64,000 nt of DNA, from positions 2,666,001 to 2,730,000 of the forward strand of contig NZ_CP017111.1 in the NCBI RefSeq assembly GCF_001723605.1. Direction: 5' to 3'. The first letter of the stretch is position 1, and every line of letters starts with the position of its first letter. This DNA is from Sulfurospirillum halorespirans DSM 13726. Its GTDB lineage: Bacteria > Campylobacterota > Campylobacteria > Campylobacterales > Sulfurospirillaceae. Under the pieces are notes generated by a model. That model did not search any database and was not told where the DNA came from. It saw nothing but the letters and a program-made list of their open reading frames with translations. This document shows, one piece after another, positions 43,253-51,025 of the stretch. Both the position numbers and the translations under genes were made by a program.

Positions 43253-43771
43253 TTACTTCTCTAATGCTTTCATACATTGCTCGCATTTTTCTCTCTCCCA
43301 TTTATGCTTCATCCCTTTGATATAGACAATTAAGATAAAGAAAAGTGCAGAAGTCACGCCAAGTACAAGCAAAAGTAACGTCTCAGATGGATCGGTCTCC
43401 AATAAGATAAGCTTTCGTACCAACACAACAAACGAGATCTCAAGAAAGGTCACCGCATAATCAAACCCATCTTGAATAAAAAGCGTTTTAACAATCGCCA
43501 AAACAATCAAGACAAACAAACCATCGGTCAAAATGATCTTAATCGAGTTAAAATCAAGTGCACCTTGTGAAATGGTAAAGGCGATCATCTTATAACCAAG
43601 GCTGATAAAACACTGCCCCAAGTAGACAATCATCATGCAGATAAAGATATAACGCGCGATATTAAGTAGTTTTAGTAGCGAATTTTCAACTTTAACTTCT
43701 AAAAATTGGTTGAAGGCGGAAACTTTACCTGCGATATTTTCACTGCCTTGTTCATTATTTTTTTCTTCCAT
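43253..43771 (-). CDS. PsiE-like membrane protein
   Basis: Inner-membrane protein of 172 residues with four hydrophobic segments (IFICMMIVYLGQCFISLGY, GLFVLIVLAIVKTLF, YAVTFLEISFVVLVRKLIL, LLLLVLGVTSALFFILIVYI). This matches the PsiE (phosphate-starvation-inducible) family, function unknown. ATG at 43771 has GGAG at 6 bp; the ATG at 43777 lies on that site. Isolated between mfrA and the MarR gene. Confidence 0.65.
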   Translation of the reverse strand: MEEKNNEQGSENIAGKVSAFNQFLEVKVENSLLKLLNIARYIFICMMIVYLGQCFISLGYKMIAFTISQGALDFNSIKIILTDGLFVLIVLAIVKTLFIQDGFDYAVTFLEISFVVLVRKLILLETDPSETLLLLVLGVTSALFFILIVYIKGMKHKWEREKCEQCMKALEK

Positions 43772-43888
43772 AAACATCTCCTAACCATTTTACTCTGTAA
43801 AAGGCGGCGCCATTATAGTACAATTTATGAAAGAAATCGCCATTTTTAGGCTCTAAAATGACTTTTTTGTTTCATTTTCAAAAAAGAC

Positions 43889-43917
43889 TTGACATTATTA
43901 CTAATTAGTACTATAAT
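43889..43917 (+). promoter_or_regulatory. Promoter and MarR operator of the marR gene
   Basis: TTGACA (43889-43894), 17-bp spacer, TATAAT (43912-43917): a near-ideal sigma-70 promoter. The spacer contains the palindrome TACTAATTAGTA (43899-43910), repeated at 44409-44420 before the next gene. The MarR protein encoded next is the likely binder, giving autorepression. Confidence 0.85.
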
Positions 43918-43937
43918 TTCGGCAAAGGAAGGAAAAG

Positions 43938-44393
43938 ATGAAACTGAGATCAAACGTTAAAAGTTATGGTGAACGCACCGATAGAAGTATGCAAGTCTGG
44001 ATTCAAATCCTACGCGCATTTCAAAAAATCCGTGCCAAAGAGTTGAAATACATCAACGCATCAGGCCTTAGCATGAATCAATTTGAAATCTTAGAAGTCC
44101 TTTACCATCGTGGCGATTTACAAATAGGCGCGATCACAAAATTGATTGAGAGCACGCCTGGCAATGTCACCGTGGTTGTGAAAAATCTCGTCAGAGATGG
44201 GTTTATACAAACACTGCCCTGCTCTGAAGATAGCCGTGTGCGCATTGTAAGCATTACTGAGAGCGGACGTGAACTCATCGAGAGTATGTTCCCTCAGCAT
44301 GCAAGCAATCTGCAAAGCTATTTTGAGGTGTTGAGCGATGAAGAGTTGATCGTGTTGTACGATCTGTTACGAAAATTGCAAAAAGCGCAATAA
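43938..44393 (+). CDS. MarR family transcription regulator
   Basis: Dimeric winged-helix repressor of 151 residues: LSMNQFEILEVLYHRGDLQIGA, recognition region STPGNVTVVVKNLVRDGFI, and wing PCSEDSRVRIVSITESG. It precedes the YceI gene at 44435 and both carry the same TACTAATTAGTA site upstream. Likely controls that gene and itself, perhaps with pirin. Ligand unknown. Confidence 0.88.
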   Translation: MKLRSNVKSYGERTDRSMQVWIQILRAFQKIRAKELKYINASGLSMNQFEILEVLYHRGDLQIGAITKLIESTPGNVTVVVKNLVRDGFIQTLPCSEDSRVRIVSITESGRELIESMFPQHASNLQSYFEVLSDEELIVLYDLLRKLQKAQ

Positions 44394-44408
44394 TTTTTGC
44401 TCAAATAT

Positions 44409-44420
44409 TACTAATTAGTA
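44409..44420 (+). promoter_or_regulatory. Second MarR operator, before the YceI gene
   Basis: TACTAATTAGTA, identical 12-bp palindrome to the one in the marR promoter, 15 bp before the YceI start codon. Confidence 0.75.
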
Positions 44421-44434
44421 AAAAAGGAAACATC

Positions 44435-45001
44435 ATGAAAATTAAAACATTACTCGCAACATCCCTGTTGGCAGGAACTGCCCTCTTTGCTGGAAACTAC
44501 AACGTTGACCCAACACATTCAAGCGCAGACTTCAGCGTTAAACACGCGATGATCTCAACGGTTAAAGGAAATTTTGCAACATTTAGCGGTAATTTTGTAT
44601 ACGATGAAGCAACCAAAACGCTTAAATCTCTCAATGGAACGATTCAAGCCGCCACCATCGATACAGGCATTAAAGACAGAGACGATCATTTACGTTCTGC
44701 CGATCTTTTCGATGTTGCAAAGTATCCAACGATTACGTTTGTTCTTGATGAAATCAAAGGCGACAAAGCGTATGGCAAGCTAACGATGAAAGGTGTGACC
44801 AAACCCGTTGTATTAGCTTTTGAGAACGGTGGCGCGGCTACAGATCCATACGGCAACAAACGTGTAGGACTTGGACTGACTGGGAAAATCAATCGAACAG
44901 ATTTTGGTATCTCATGGAATAAAGCCCTTGAAACCGGCGGCGTGATCGTAGGTGAAGAGGTTAAAATCGACGTAGCCTTAGAGGGAATTTTACAAAAATA
45001 A
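44435..45001 (+). CDS. YceI family periplasmic protein 2
   Basis: Exported lipocalin-like protein of 188 residues, typical YceI: signal peptide MKIKTLLATSLLAGTALFA, then YNVDPTHSSADFSVKHAMIS, DRDDHLRSADLFDVAKYP and VGLGLTGKINRTDFGI. Binds polyisoprenoid-type lipids in the family. Controlled by the adjacent MarR operator. A hairpin GCTTGCA / TGCAAGC (45058-45082) follows before the pirin gene. Confidence 0.92.
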   Translation: MKIKTLLATSLLAGTALFAGNYNVDPTHSSADFSVKHAMISTVKGNFATFSGNFVYDEATKTLKSLNGTIQAATIDTGIKDRDDHLRSADLFDVAKYPTITFVLDEIKGDKAYGKLTMKGVTKPVVLAFENGGAATDPYGNKRVGLGLTGKINRTDFGISWNKALETGGVIVGEEVKIDVALEGILQK

Positions 45002-45117
45002 ATTAAAGCACTCAAAGTGCGTGGACTCTCTGCCGAAGAGAACCTAGTGTTAACGTAGCTTGCAGAGCTTTGCTTTGCAAGCGTGTCAAAATAGTTTTAC
45101 ATGTAAAGGAGTCAATC

Positions 45118-45825
45118 ATGTCATTTACACTTCATAAAGCCAACCAAAGAGGCATCGCAGAGCATGGTTGGCTTCATAGTCATTTTAGTTTTTCATTTGC
45201 CGAGTATTACAATCCTTCCCGCATGGGATTTGGTGCACTGCGTGTTATCAATGATGACATCGTAGAGGCAGGAGAGGGTTTTGGAATGCACCCGCATCGC
45301 GATATGGAGATCATCTCCATCGTGACCAAAGGAGTTTTGATTCACAAAGACTCGTTTGGCAATCACGGCGAAGTTCATGCCGGTGAAATTCAGTATATGA
45401 GTGCAGGAGAAGGGGTTTTACACTCTGAATTTGCCTCAAAAGAGGAGTCAGCTGCGCTGTTTCAAATCTGGATACACCCGAATCAAAAAGGTGGAAAACC
45501 ACTCTATAACCAACGCGATTTTAGAGATGTCACCAAGAGCAATCAATGGGTAACACTCGTTTCACCCGATGGCAGAGACCATTCGATTGCAATCAAACAA
45601 GAGGCATTCATTTTGACCACCGAATTGGACGAGGGTAAAATAATTTCTTTAGCTCCCACACCTTCCAATCGTGGTAAACTCGTACTCGTTGTCGAAGGCG
45701 AAATAGAAATCGATGGTGTCACACTTGAAGAGCGAGATGAAGTACAGATCACCGAAGAAAAAGCCTATGAGATCAAAGCGTTGAAACCCTCTTGGGTTTT
45801 AGTATTTGATGTGCCAATGCACTAA
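45118..45825 (+). CDS. Pirin family protein
   Basis: Bicupin protein of 235 residues. Metal-ligand motif GFGMHPHRDMEIISIVTKG and HKDSFGNHGEVHAGEIQYMSAGEGVLHSE are typical for pirins, of which some have quercetin dioxygenase activity. The ATG at 45118 is preceded by AAAGGAG, which is partly formed by a TTTACATGTAAA copy. CDGSH gene follows 18 bp later. Confidence 0.9.
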   Translation: MSFTLHKANQRGIAEHGWLHSHFSFSFAEYYNPSRMGFGALRVINDDIVEAGEGFGMHPHRDMEIISIVTKGVLIHKDSFGNHGEVHAGEIQYMSAGEGVLHSEFASKEESAALFQIWIHPNQKGGKPLYNQRDFRDVTKSNQWVTLVSPDGRDHSIAIKQEAFILTTELDEGKIISLAPTPSNRGKLVLVVEGEIEIDGVTLEERDEVQITEEKAYEIKALKPSWVLVFDVPMH

Positions 45826-45843
45826 ACGTATAAAGGAAATACC

Positions 45844-46056
45844 ATGTCACCTGTTAAAATGTCACTCGAAGCCAATAAAGAGTACCACTTCTGCACCTGT
45901 GGTAAAAGTGCTACGACTGTTTTATGCGATGGTAGCCATAAAGGTTCAGGTCTTGCTCCTAAAACATTTTTTGTTCCTGAGAGCAAAGAGTATTATCTTT
46001 GCGCCTGTAAAAAGAGCGCTAATGCTCCTTTTTGTGATGGAAGTCACGCAAAATAA
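45844..46056 (+). CDS. CDGSH iron-sulfur domain protein (two motifs)
   Basis: Small protein of 70 residues with two CDGSH-type motifs: C-x-C-x9-CDGSH (CTCGKSATTVLCDGSH) and CACKKSANAPFCDGSH. Each can bind a 2Fe-2S cluster through three Cys and one His, as in mitoNEET-like and bacterial CDGSH proteins. Likely cotranscribed with pirin; intrinsic terminator follows. Redox or cluster-transfer role by family. Confidence 0.92.
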   Translation: MSPVKMSLEANKEYHFCTCGKSATTVLCDGSHKGSGLAPKTFFVPESKEYYLCACKKSANAPFCDGSHAK

Positions 46057-46068
46057 CCAAATGTCTTT

Positions 46069-46100
46069 ACAGGAGTGAAAAGAGTTTCACTCCTGTTTTT
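46069..46100 (+). terminator. Intrinsic terminator after the CDGSH gene
   Basis: Perfect 12-bp stem ACAGGAGTGAAA / TTTCACTCCTGT with AGAG loop and TTTT tail. Confidence 0.9.
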
Positions 46101-46139
46101 CGTGTATAATGACGAAAAACAATCAAAGGCTCTTTTTCT

Positions 46140-47054
46140 ATGTCACACCACCCTACTCTTTTAGCGCAATTCCGCTCATTTTACCTTCAAAACAAACTAA
46201 ACGATCTTGAAGTTGCCATCGAATACTTCAGCGTTTTTGGAGGTACCAGTTGGAATGTCGATACCACCAAACCTCTTTTTGATCTGATCGCACATAAGAT
46301 TTTAAAAAACTACACCTACATTCATGCCGACATCACCAAACTGACCTACAGCAATAAACAGAGCCATGCGCTTCTTTTTGCGTGTGCTACGGGTGATCGT
46401 CGGGTTTACTCTTCGTACAAAAAAGCGCGTTTGAGTCGAGAAGAGGGCAATGAAGCGCTCCATGCACTTTTGCGCAGTGAGATCATCGAGCTGGAATATT
46501 CATTGGAGCGCCCCGTACGCGAAGAAGATGACAACTCCGATAAACTAAACTTCATCAGCCCCTTTATGCGCTTTTGGTTTGCCTTTGTCTCCCCTTTTTA
46601 CAAAACCATCAAAGAGAATGATTTTAGCGAAGTTGAAAAAGCGTTTACCAACCGTGAACAAGGCTTTAATGATCTTATTTTTGAAAAACTCTCTTGTGAA
46701 TTATTGAAAAAAAGTTTGATCGAAGATCCGATTGTGGAGATAGGCAGTTATTGGGATAAAAACGCTGAGATCGACATTTTGGCAAAGACACAATCGGGCA
46801 AACTGATCGCAGGTGCGTGCAAATACACCAACACCAAAGTGAAAAAAACCGAGCTTTCTAAACTCAAAGAGCAGTGCGCCAAAGCTGAACTTGAGCCTGA
46901 TATATTCGTGATTTTTAGTAAAAGTGGCTTTAGCTCGGAACTGAAAACATTGAAGGGTGATGATCTTAAACTCTTTACGCTAAAAAGTTTGAAACCGCTC
47001 GTCGAAGAAATTGGTGAAAAAGAGTTGATCCCGTGTGAGGGAAAGAAATACTAA
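46140..47054 (+). CDS. DUF234-type protein with PD-(D/E)XK-like fold, no ATPase domain
   Basis: Protein of 304 residues resembling the C-terminal half of archaeal-type ATPases (DUF234): winged-helix part first, then YRISPFMRFWFAF-like FISPFMRFWFAFVSPFY (about 137-155) and a nuclease-like core with EIDILAKTQSGKLIAGACKY (Asp, then x-K). The AAA+ domain usually found before it is missing. No neighbour supplies one. Function unknown; possible DNA-binding or nuclease remnant protein. Confidence 0.65.
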   Translation: MSHHPTLLAQFRSFYLQNKLNDLEVAIEYFSVFGGTSWNVDTTKPLFDLIAHKILKNYTYIHADITKLTYSNKQSHALLFACATGDRRVYSSYKKARLSREEGNEALHALLRSEIIELEYSLERPVREEDDNSDKLNFISPFMRFWFAFVSPFYKTIKENDFSEVEKAFTNREQGFNDLIFEKLSCELLKKSLIEDPIVEIGSYWDKNAEIDILAKTQSGKLIAGACKYTNTKVKKTELSKLKEQCAKAELEPDIFVIFSKSGFSSELKTLKGDDLKLFTLKSLKPLVEEIGEKELIPCEGKKY

Positions 47055-47063
47055 CACAATGAG

Positions 47064-47083
47064 GGAGAGAAATCTCCTTTTTT
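47064..47083. terminator. Terminator between DUF234 gene and HD gene
   Basis: GGAGA / TCTCC with GAAA loop followed by six T residues (plus strand), between convergent genes. Confidence 0.7.
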
Positions 47084-47098
47084 GATTCCACCATGCTT

Positions 47099-48058
47099 TT
47101 ACATGTAAAGCTGATATGCCTCAATTTTTTCGCTTAATTTGGTAGCGAGAGAGTGATGCGCGTAGCCAAGTTCACTCAAAATCACCTTTGCTTCTTCCAA
47201 ATATGCTCTTTTTTTTGCTTCATCCCACTGCTTTGGAGGATCCCCAAGATTCGTGATGCGATCGGCAAGTTTGACCATTGCCACACAGTTTTGACGCTTT
47301 TTGAGTCGCTCTAAACTATCGCGCATTTGCGTTTCTTTGGAGGGCAAATTTTTGTCTTTCGTGAGTGCCAAAACACCTTTAGCGATCACCTCTTTGTTGC
47401 CTGCGATGGGGCTCTCTTTGGTAATTTTAGTCGTTGTATCTTCATTGACATCGTGCAAAAGGGCGCACGCTATGGCGACATTAGCTTCATCGTAACTGAG
47501 GGGTTCACACGTCAAAGCGTTGATGACTTCAGCAGTGACACTTAAGAGGTGCATCGAGTAAGGCAAACCGTGTGGCGTCTTTTGTTCACCATGTGCCAAC
47601 AGAGCGAAGGCGAGATTTTCTTTGAAACATTCGACGCTAAAAAGCTCTTTGGGTAAGCTTGCTTCTACATGAGGTAGTTTGGGAAGACTTGGTGCGCGCT
47701 CTTTTTCGATGGTGGCATAAGACTCGCCATCACTAAAATAAAGAAGATAACTGGCTTTTTCGCAAACCAGTTCAAGCTCTTCGTAGCACTCCCAGCCGTT
47801 ATCGCTTCCATAAAGGTTTACATGTAAAATCTTTTGAAGCTCAAAACGATGGTGCTCCTTTACAGGAGGAAGTGGGATCGAATCAAACTCAAAACACTCC
47901 ACATAGCCCATCGCACCGCCTGCGACATGAAAATTGATCGTCAGACTTCGCTGTTTGCCCTCTTTGAGGTACACAATTTCTATAAGATTATGAAGCGTGT
48001 AAAGTGCTACGACGTCACAGCCCTCAATATCGTTTAAATACGCCCATTTTTCACGCAT
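47099..48058 (-). CDS. HD-domain hydrolase related to (p)ppGpp hydrolases, with an extra N-terminal domain
   Basis: Protein of 319 residues. The C-terminal part (about 150-319) has AHGEQKTPHGLPYSMHLLSV, LLHDVNEDTTTKIT and VKLADRITNLGDPP, matching the metal-binding HD motifs of RelA/SpoT and small alarmone hydrolases. The first 145 residues (EGCDVVALYTLHNLIEIVYL etc.) are not recognised and are beta-rich. There is no synthetase domain. The last codons read LYM-stop inside a TTTACATGTAAA palindrome. A 68-residue gene lies upstream. ppGpp hydrolysis is likely, not proven. Confidence 0.75.
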   Translation of the reverse strand: MREKWAYLNDIEGCDVVALYTLHNLIEIVYLKEGKQRSLTINFHVAGGAMGYVECFEFDSIPLPPVKEHHRFELQKILHVNLYGSDNGWECYEELELVCEKASYLLYFSDGESYATIEKERAPSLPKLPHVEASLPKELFSVECFKENLAFALLAHGEQKTPHGLPYSMHLLSVTAEVINALTCEPLSYDEANVAIACALLHDVNEDTTTKITKESPIAGNKEVIAKGVLALTKDKNLPSKETQMRDSLERLKKRQNCVAMVKLADRITNLGDPPKQWDEAKKRAYLEEAKVILSELGYAHHSLATKLSEKIEAYQLYM

Positions 48059-48086
48059 GATTGACCTTTACATGTAAAGAGGATAA

Positions 48087-48293
48087 CTACTTTTTACACA
48101 GCTCATCAAACCACTTCTCATTCTCCGCCGAACGGTTCGCTTTGGAGCGTAAAAGTGCGTCGCGCATCGAAACCAAATCGTCCAATTCCAAGAACTCTAA
48201 CATCGAAAATGAAGAAATGGGAGCATTTGGATCAGATTCTATGAGCAGTTCTATCTCGTGTATAAGTGCCATTTTATCGGCATTCTCTAGCAT
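48087..48293 (-). CDS. Small acidic protein, function unknown
   Basis: Protein of 68 residues, mostly helical and acidic (MALIHEIELLIESDPN, FLELDDLVSMRDALLRSK). No family recognised. It is 28 bp before the HD hydrolase gene, same strand, with a TTTACATGTAAA copy between them, and could be cotranscribed with it. Codon use looks normal for the window. Confidence 0.6.
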   Translation of the reverse strand: MLENADKMALIHEIELLIESDPNAPISSFSMLEFLELDDLVSMRDALLRSKANRSAENEKWFDELCKK

Positions 48294-48387
48294 TCATTGA
48301 CCTTTGATTAACAAACTATGATTGGTTTTATTGTATAATACCTTACATTTCATGCAGATTAGTTTCTGCAACTTATAAGGAAAATGA

Positions 48388-49107
48388 ATGAAAAAATATC
48401 TTTTAACGCTTGTTGCACTTTTCTCAACCACTCTTTTTGCAGCAACCGACGCACAAATTGTTGAACACTTTAAATCAACCGTGCAAGTCCCCAACATTAC
48501 CATTGAAATTGTCTCTCGCAAAGCCGTTGAAGGCATTGATGGTATGGATTTCGTGACCCTGAGTCTTAGCGATGGAACACGTTCACAAAAACTGAGCATC
48601 TTCACCAAAGATGACCTCATCTTCCCTGATGTAATTAGCATCAAACAAGGTGGAAGCATCAAAGAGATGATGGAGATGGCAGAGCTTCAGAAAAAACTCT
48701 CAGCGATCTACAAAAAAGAAGAGAAGAAAAATGTGATCTCTTTGGGTAATGACCCTAAAAAAGAGACCTTAGTTGTCTTCACTGATCCTGAATGTCCTTA
48801 CTGTAGACAAGAGCTTGCCCAAATCGAGCAACGCCTTACCACCAACAATCTTAAGTTGATTTTCACACCGGTTCATGAGCGAAGTTCCCTTGAAAAATCG
48901 GTGATCATTTACAACGAAACATCCAAAGTCAAAACCGATGCAGATAAGATCAAAATCTTGAAAAAATACTACGATGAAAACGTCAAATATGAGCAAAAAA
49001 TCAGCGATGCTGATGTCGCGCATATTGATGCACTTAAACTCAAATACTTTGGTGCTGGCATCAAAGGAGTACCGTTTATCGTGAAAGAAAAAGAGCTTTT
49101 AAAGTAA
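48388..49107 (+). CDS. Periplasmic thioredoxin-fold protein (DsbC/DsbA-like)
   Basis: Exported protein of 239 residues with signal peptide MKKYLLTLVALFSTTLFA. An N-terminal domain (20-110) precedes a thioredoxin fold with active site ECPYCRQE (CPYC) and a cis-Pro loop GVPFIV. The layout is like DsbC/DsbG disulfide isomerases. Substrates unknown. A stand-alone gene with a hairpin (49124-49145) after it. Confidence 0.82.
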   Translation: MKKYLLTLVALFSTTLFAATDAQIVEHFKSTVQVPNITIEIVSRKAVEGIDGMDFVTLSLSDGTRSQKLSIFTKDDLIFPDVISIKQGGSIKEMMEMAELQKKLSAIYKKEEKKNVISLGNDPKKETLVVFTDPECPYCRQELAQIEQRLTTNNLKLIFTPVHERSSLEKSVIIYNETSKVKTDADKIKILKKYYDENVKYEQKISDADVAHIDALKLKYFGAGIKGVPFIVKEKELLK

Positions 49108-49123
49108 CGCTCTTTGCCTTTGT

Positions 49124-49145
49124 ATCCCGCTCTTAAGGGCGGGAT
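49124..49145 (+). terminator. Hairpin after the thioredoxin-fold gene
   Basis: ATCCCGC / GCGGGAT 7-bp GC-rich stem with an 8-nt loop; no T-tract after it. Confidence 0.5.
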
Positions 49146-49169
49146 AAACTCCACTTCAAAGAGGTTGGT

Positions 49170-50306
49170 ATGTTGCAGATCGTCCTTTTTGCCACCATTG
49201 CCGCTTTAGTTTTCATTATTCTCTACCTTTACGCAAGCCTTCAAAAACTCCAGAGTGAACCTCGCTCGTCGCACCAAACGCTCTTAGACAGTGAAACGAT
49301 TCTTCAAGCACTCCCTCTTCCGCTTTGTTACAAAATAAATGCCAAATGGGTTACCAATAAAGCCTTTACGCATGCGTTTGGAACGATGAGCAAAGAGACG
49401 GCAGAGCTTTTAAACACGCTTCCAAGAAGTGGCGAACATACCCACAAAATGCTGTTTGATAACGACATTACCAAACAAACACTGATCTACACGGCACCGC
49501 TTTTAGGCTCATCCACTGATTTTGTCGCCATCATTGTTGACATTGCACATCTGCATAAAAGCAAAGCCTTGTTGATGCAGCAAAAAGAGCGTTTAGAGCT
49601 CGCCCTTGAGGGAAGTGATGAGGCATTGTGGGACTGGGATATGAAAAATGAGATCATCTTCTACTCCTCAAAATGGAAACACTTGATGGGCTATGAAGCC
49701 AAAGATCACCCCTCAACTCTCTCGTCATGGCTCAATTTAGTTCACTCTAAAGATATGGCGCTCGTGAATGAACGCTTAAAAGCGCATCTGGATGGCAAAA
49801 GCGATCTGTTTGTGGTCGATCATCGCGTGCGCGGAAGCGATCCTTTGCGCTGGGTCAATGTACGAGGCAAAGTGATTGTGGGCAAAAATGAGCAACCTAT
49901 TCGCATGGTTGGCACGATTCGAGACATCAGCAACCGTAAAAGCGAAGAGGTGCTAGAACACGCGGAACATGAACGCTTTATCGCTTTTGTGGAGCATATT
50001 CCCGCACTTTGTTTTATTAAAAATGCGCAAGGGCATTATCTGTACATGAATCAAGCCTATCAAAAATTCTTGGGCTTTAAAACATGGAAAAACAAAACAG
50101 CGATGAGCCTTTTTAATGAAAGAACAGCGGCAGATATTGCTGAAACCGATCGTTTGAGCCTTTATGAAGGCGTCCTTGAGCACGATATTACACTCCCCAC
50201 AGCAGAAGGATTTAACACCCATTTTCATCTGTATCAATTTGTCATTGATGAAGAAAATGAAAAATTATTGTGTGGATTTTGCATTAACAAACCGTTCAAA
50301 GAGTAG
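49170..50306 (+). CDS. Membrane-anchored PAS-domain protein without output domain
   Basis: Protein of 378 residues: one N-terminal membrane segment (IVLFATIAALVFIILYLYA), a region of unknown fold, a PAS domain with PAC end (LALEGSDEALWDWDMKNE to RMVGTIRDISNRK) and a second PAS domain (AFVEHIPALCFIKNAQGHYL). No kinase, GGDEF or HTH follows. It is 38 bp before a response regulator and kinase pair, so it may sense for them. Confidence 0.75.
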   Translation: MLQIVLFATIAALVFIILYLYASLQKLQSEPRSSHQTLLDSETILQALPLPLCYKINAKWVTNKAFTHAFGTMSKETAELLNTLPRSGEHTHKMLFDNDITKQTLIYTAPLLGSSTDFVAIIVDIAHLHKSKALLMQQKERLELALEGSDEALWDWDMKNEIIFYSSKWKHLMGYEAKDHPSTLSSWLNLVHSKDMALVNERLKAHLDGKSDLFVVDHRVRGSDPLRWVNVRGKVIVGKNEQPIRMVGTIRDISNRKSEEVLEHAEHERFIAFVEHIPALCFIKNAQGHYLYMNQAYQKFLGFKTWKNKTAMSLFNERTAADIAETDRLSLYEGVLEHDITLPTAEGFNTHFHLYQFVIDEENEKLLCGFCINKPFKE

Positions 50307-50344
50307 GGGTATGATTGTTTAAGACAAATTTTCAGGATAAAACC

Positions 50345-51025
50345 ATGCAACCGAACCTCATAATGATCGAGGATGATGTCGAACTTGCCGAAATCTTATG
50401 CAATTTTTTAAAACGCTATAACATCACCGTCACCAACTACGACGACCCCTATCTTGGCATCAGTGCGCTAAGCCTTATCAAATACGACCTGCTCATTTTA
50501 GACCTCTCTTTGCCTGGTATGGACGGGCTGGAGATATGCAAAGAGGTACGCGCCAAAAGCGATATTCCCATTATCATCTCCTCCGCACGAAGCGATTTGG
50601 AAGATAAAATCGTAGGCTTGGAACTCGGAGCAGACGACTACTTGCCAAAACCTTATGAGCCTAAAGAGCTTTACGCGCGCATCATCAGTGTGCTCAGACG
50701 CTACAAAAAAAGCAACTCGGTGAGCGAAGAGGTCAGTCATTCAACGCTGATTCTCAAAGAAGAGAGCCACACCATCTTCTTTCAAGGTACACCGCTCACA
50801 CTCACCCCAGCCGAATACGACGTGTTAACCCATCTCATCAAAAAAAACAACTGCGTGGTCTCGCGAACGGAGCTTCTTAACAGCGCGCTGAGTCTCAATG
50901 AAGAGAATGAAAGCCGAAGCCTTGATGTGCTTATCAGCCGTATTCGCACCAAATTAGGCGAGAGTTCTAAAGAGCCAAAACTCATTCATTCGGTCAGAGG
51001 CATCGGGTACAGGCTCCAAGCATGA
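50345..51025 (+). CDS. OmpR-family response regulator
   Basis: Regulator of 226 residues: receiver (MIEDDVELAEIL, LLILDLSLPGMDG, SSARSD, YLPKPYEP) and a C-terminal winged helix (LTPAEYDVLTHLIKKNNCVVSR to HSVRGIGYRLQA). Start at ATG 50345; the frame opens further to 50315. The stop overlaps the kinase ATG. Close to acid-response ArsR-type regulators of Campylobacterota by layout. Confidence 0.88.
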   Translation: MQPNLIMIEDDVELAEILCNFLKRYNITVTNYDDPYLGISALSLIKYDLLILDLSLPGMDGLEICKEVRAKSDIPIIISSARSDLEDKIVGLELGADDYLPKPYEPKELYARIISVLRRYKKSNSVSEEVSHSTLILKEESHTIFFQGTPLTLTPAEYDVLTHLIKKNNCVVSRTELLNSALSLNEENESRSLDVLISRIRTKLGESSKEPKLIHSVRGIGYRLQA

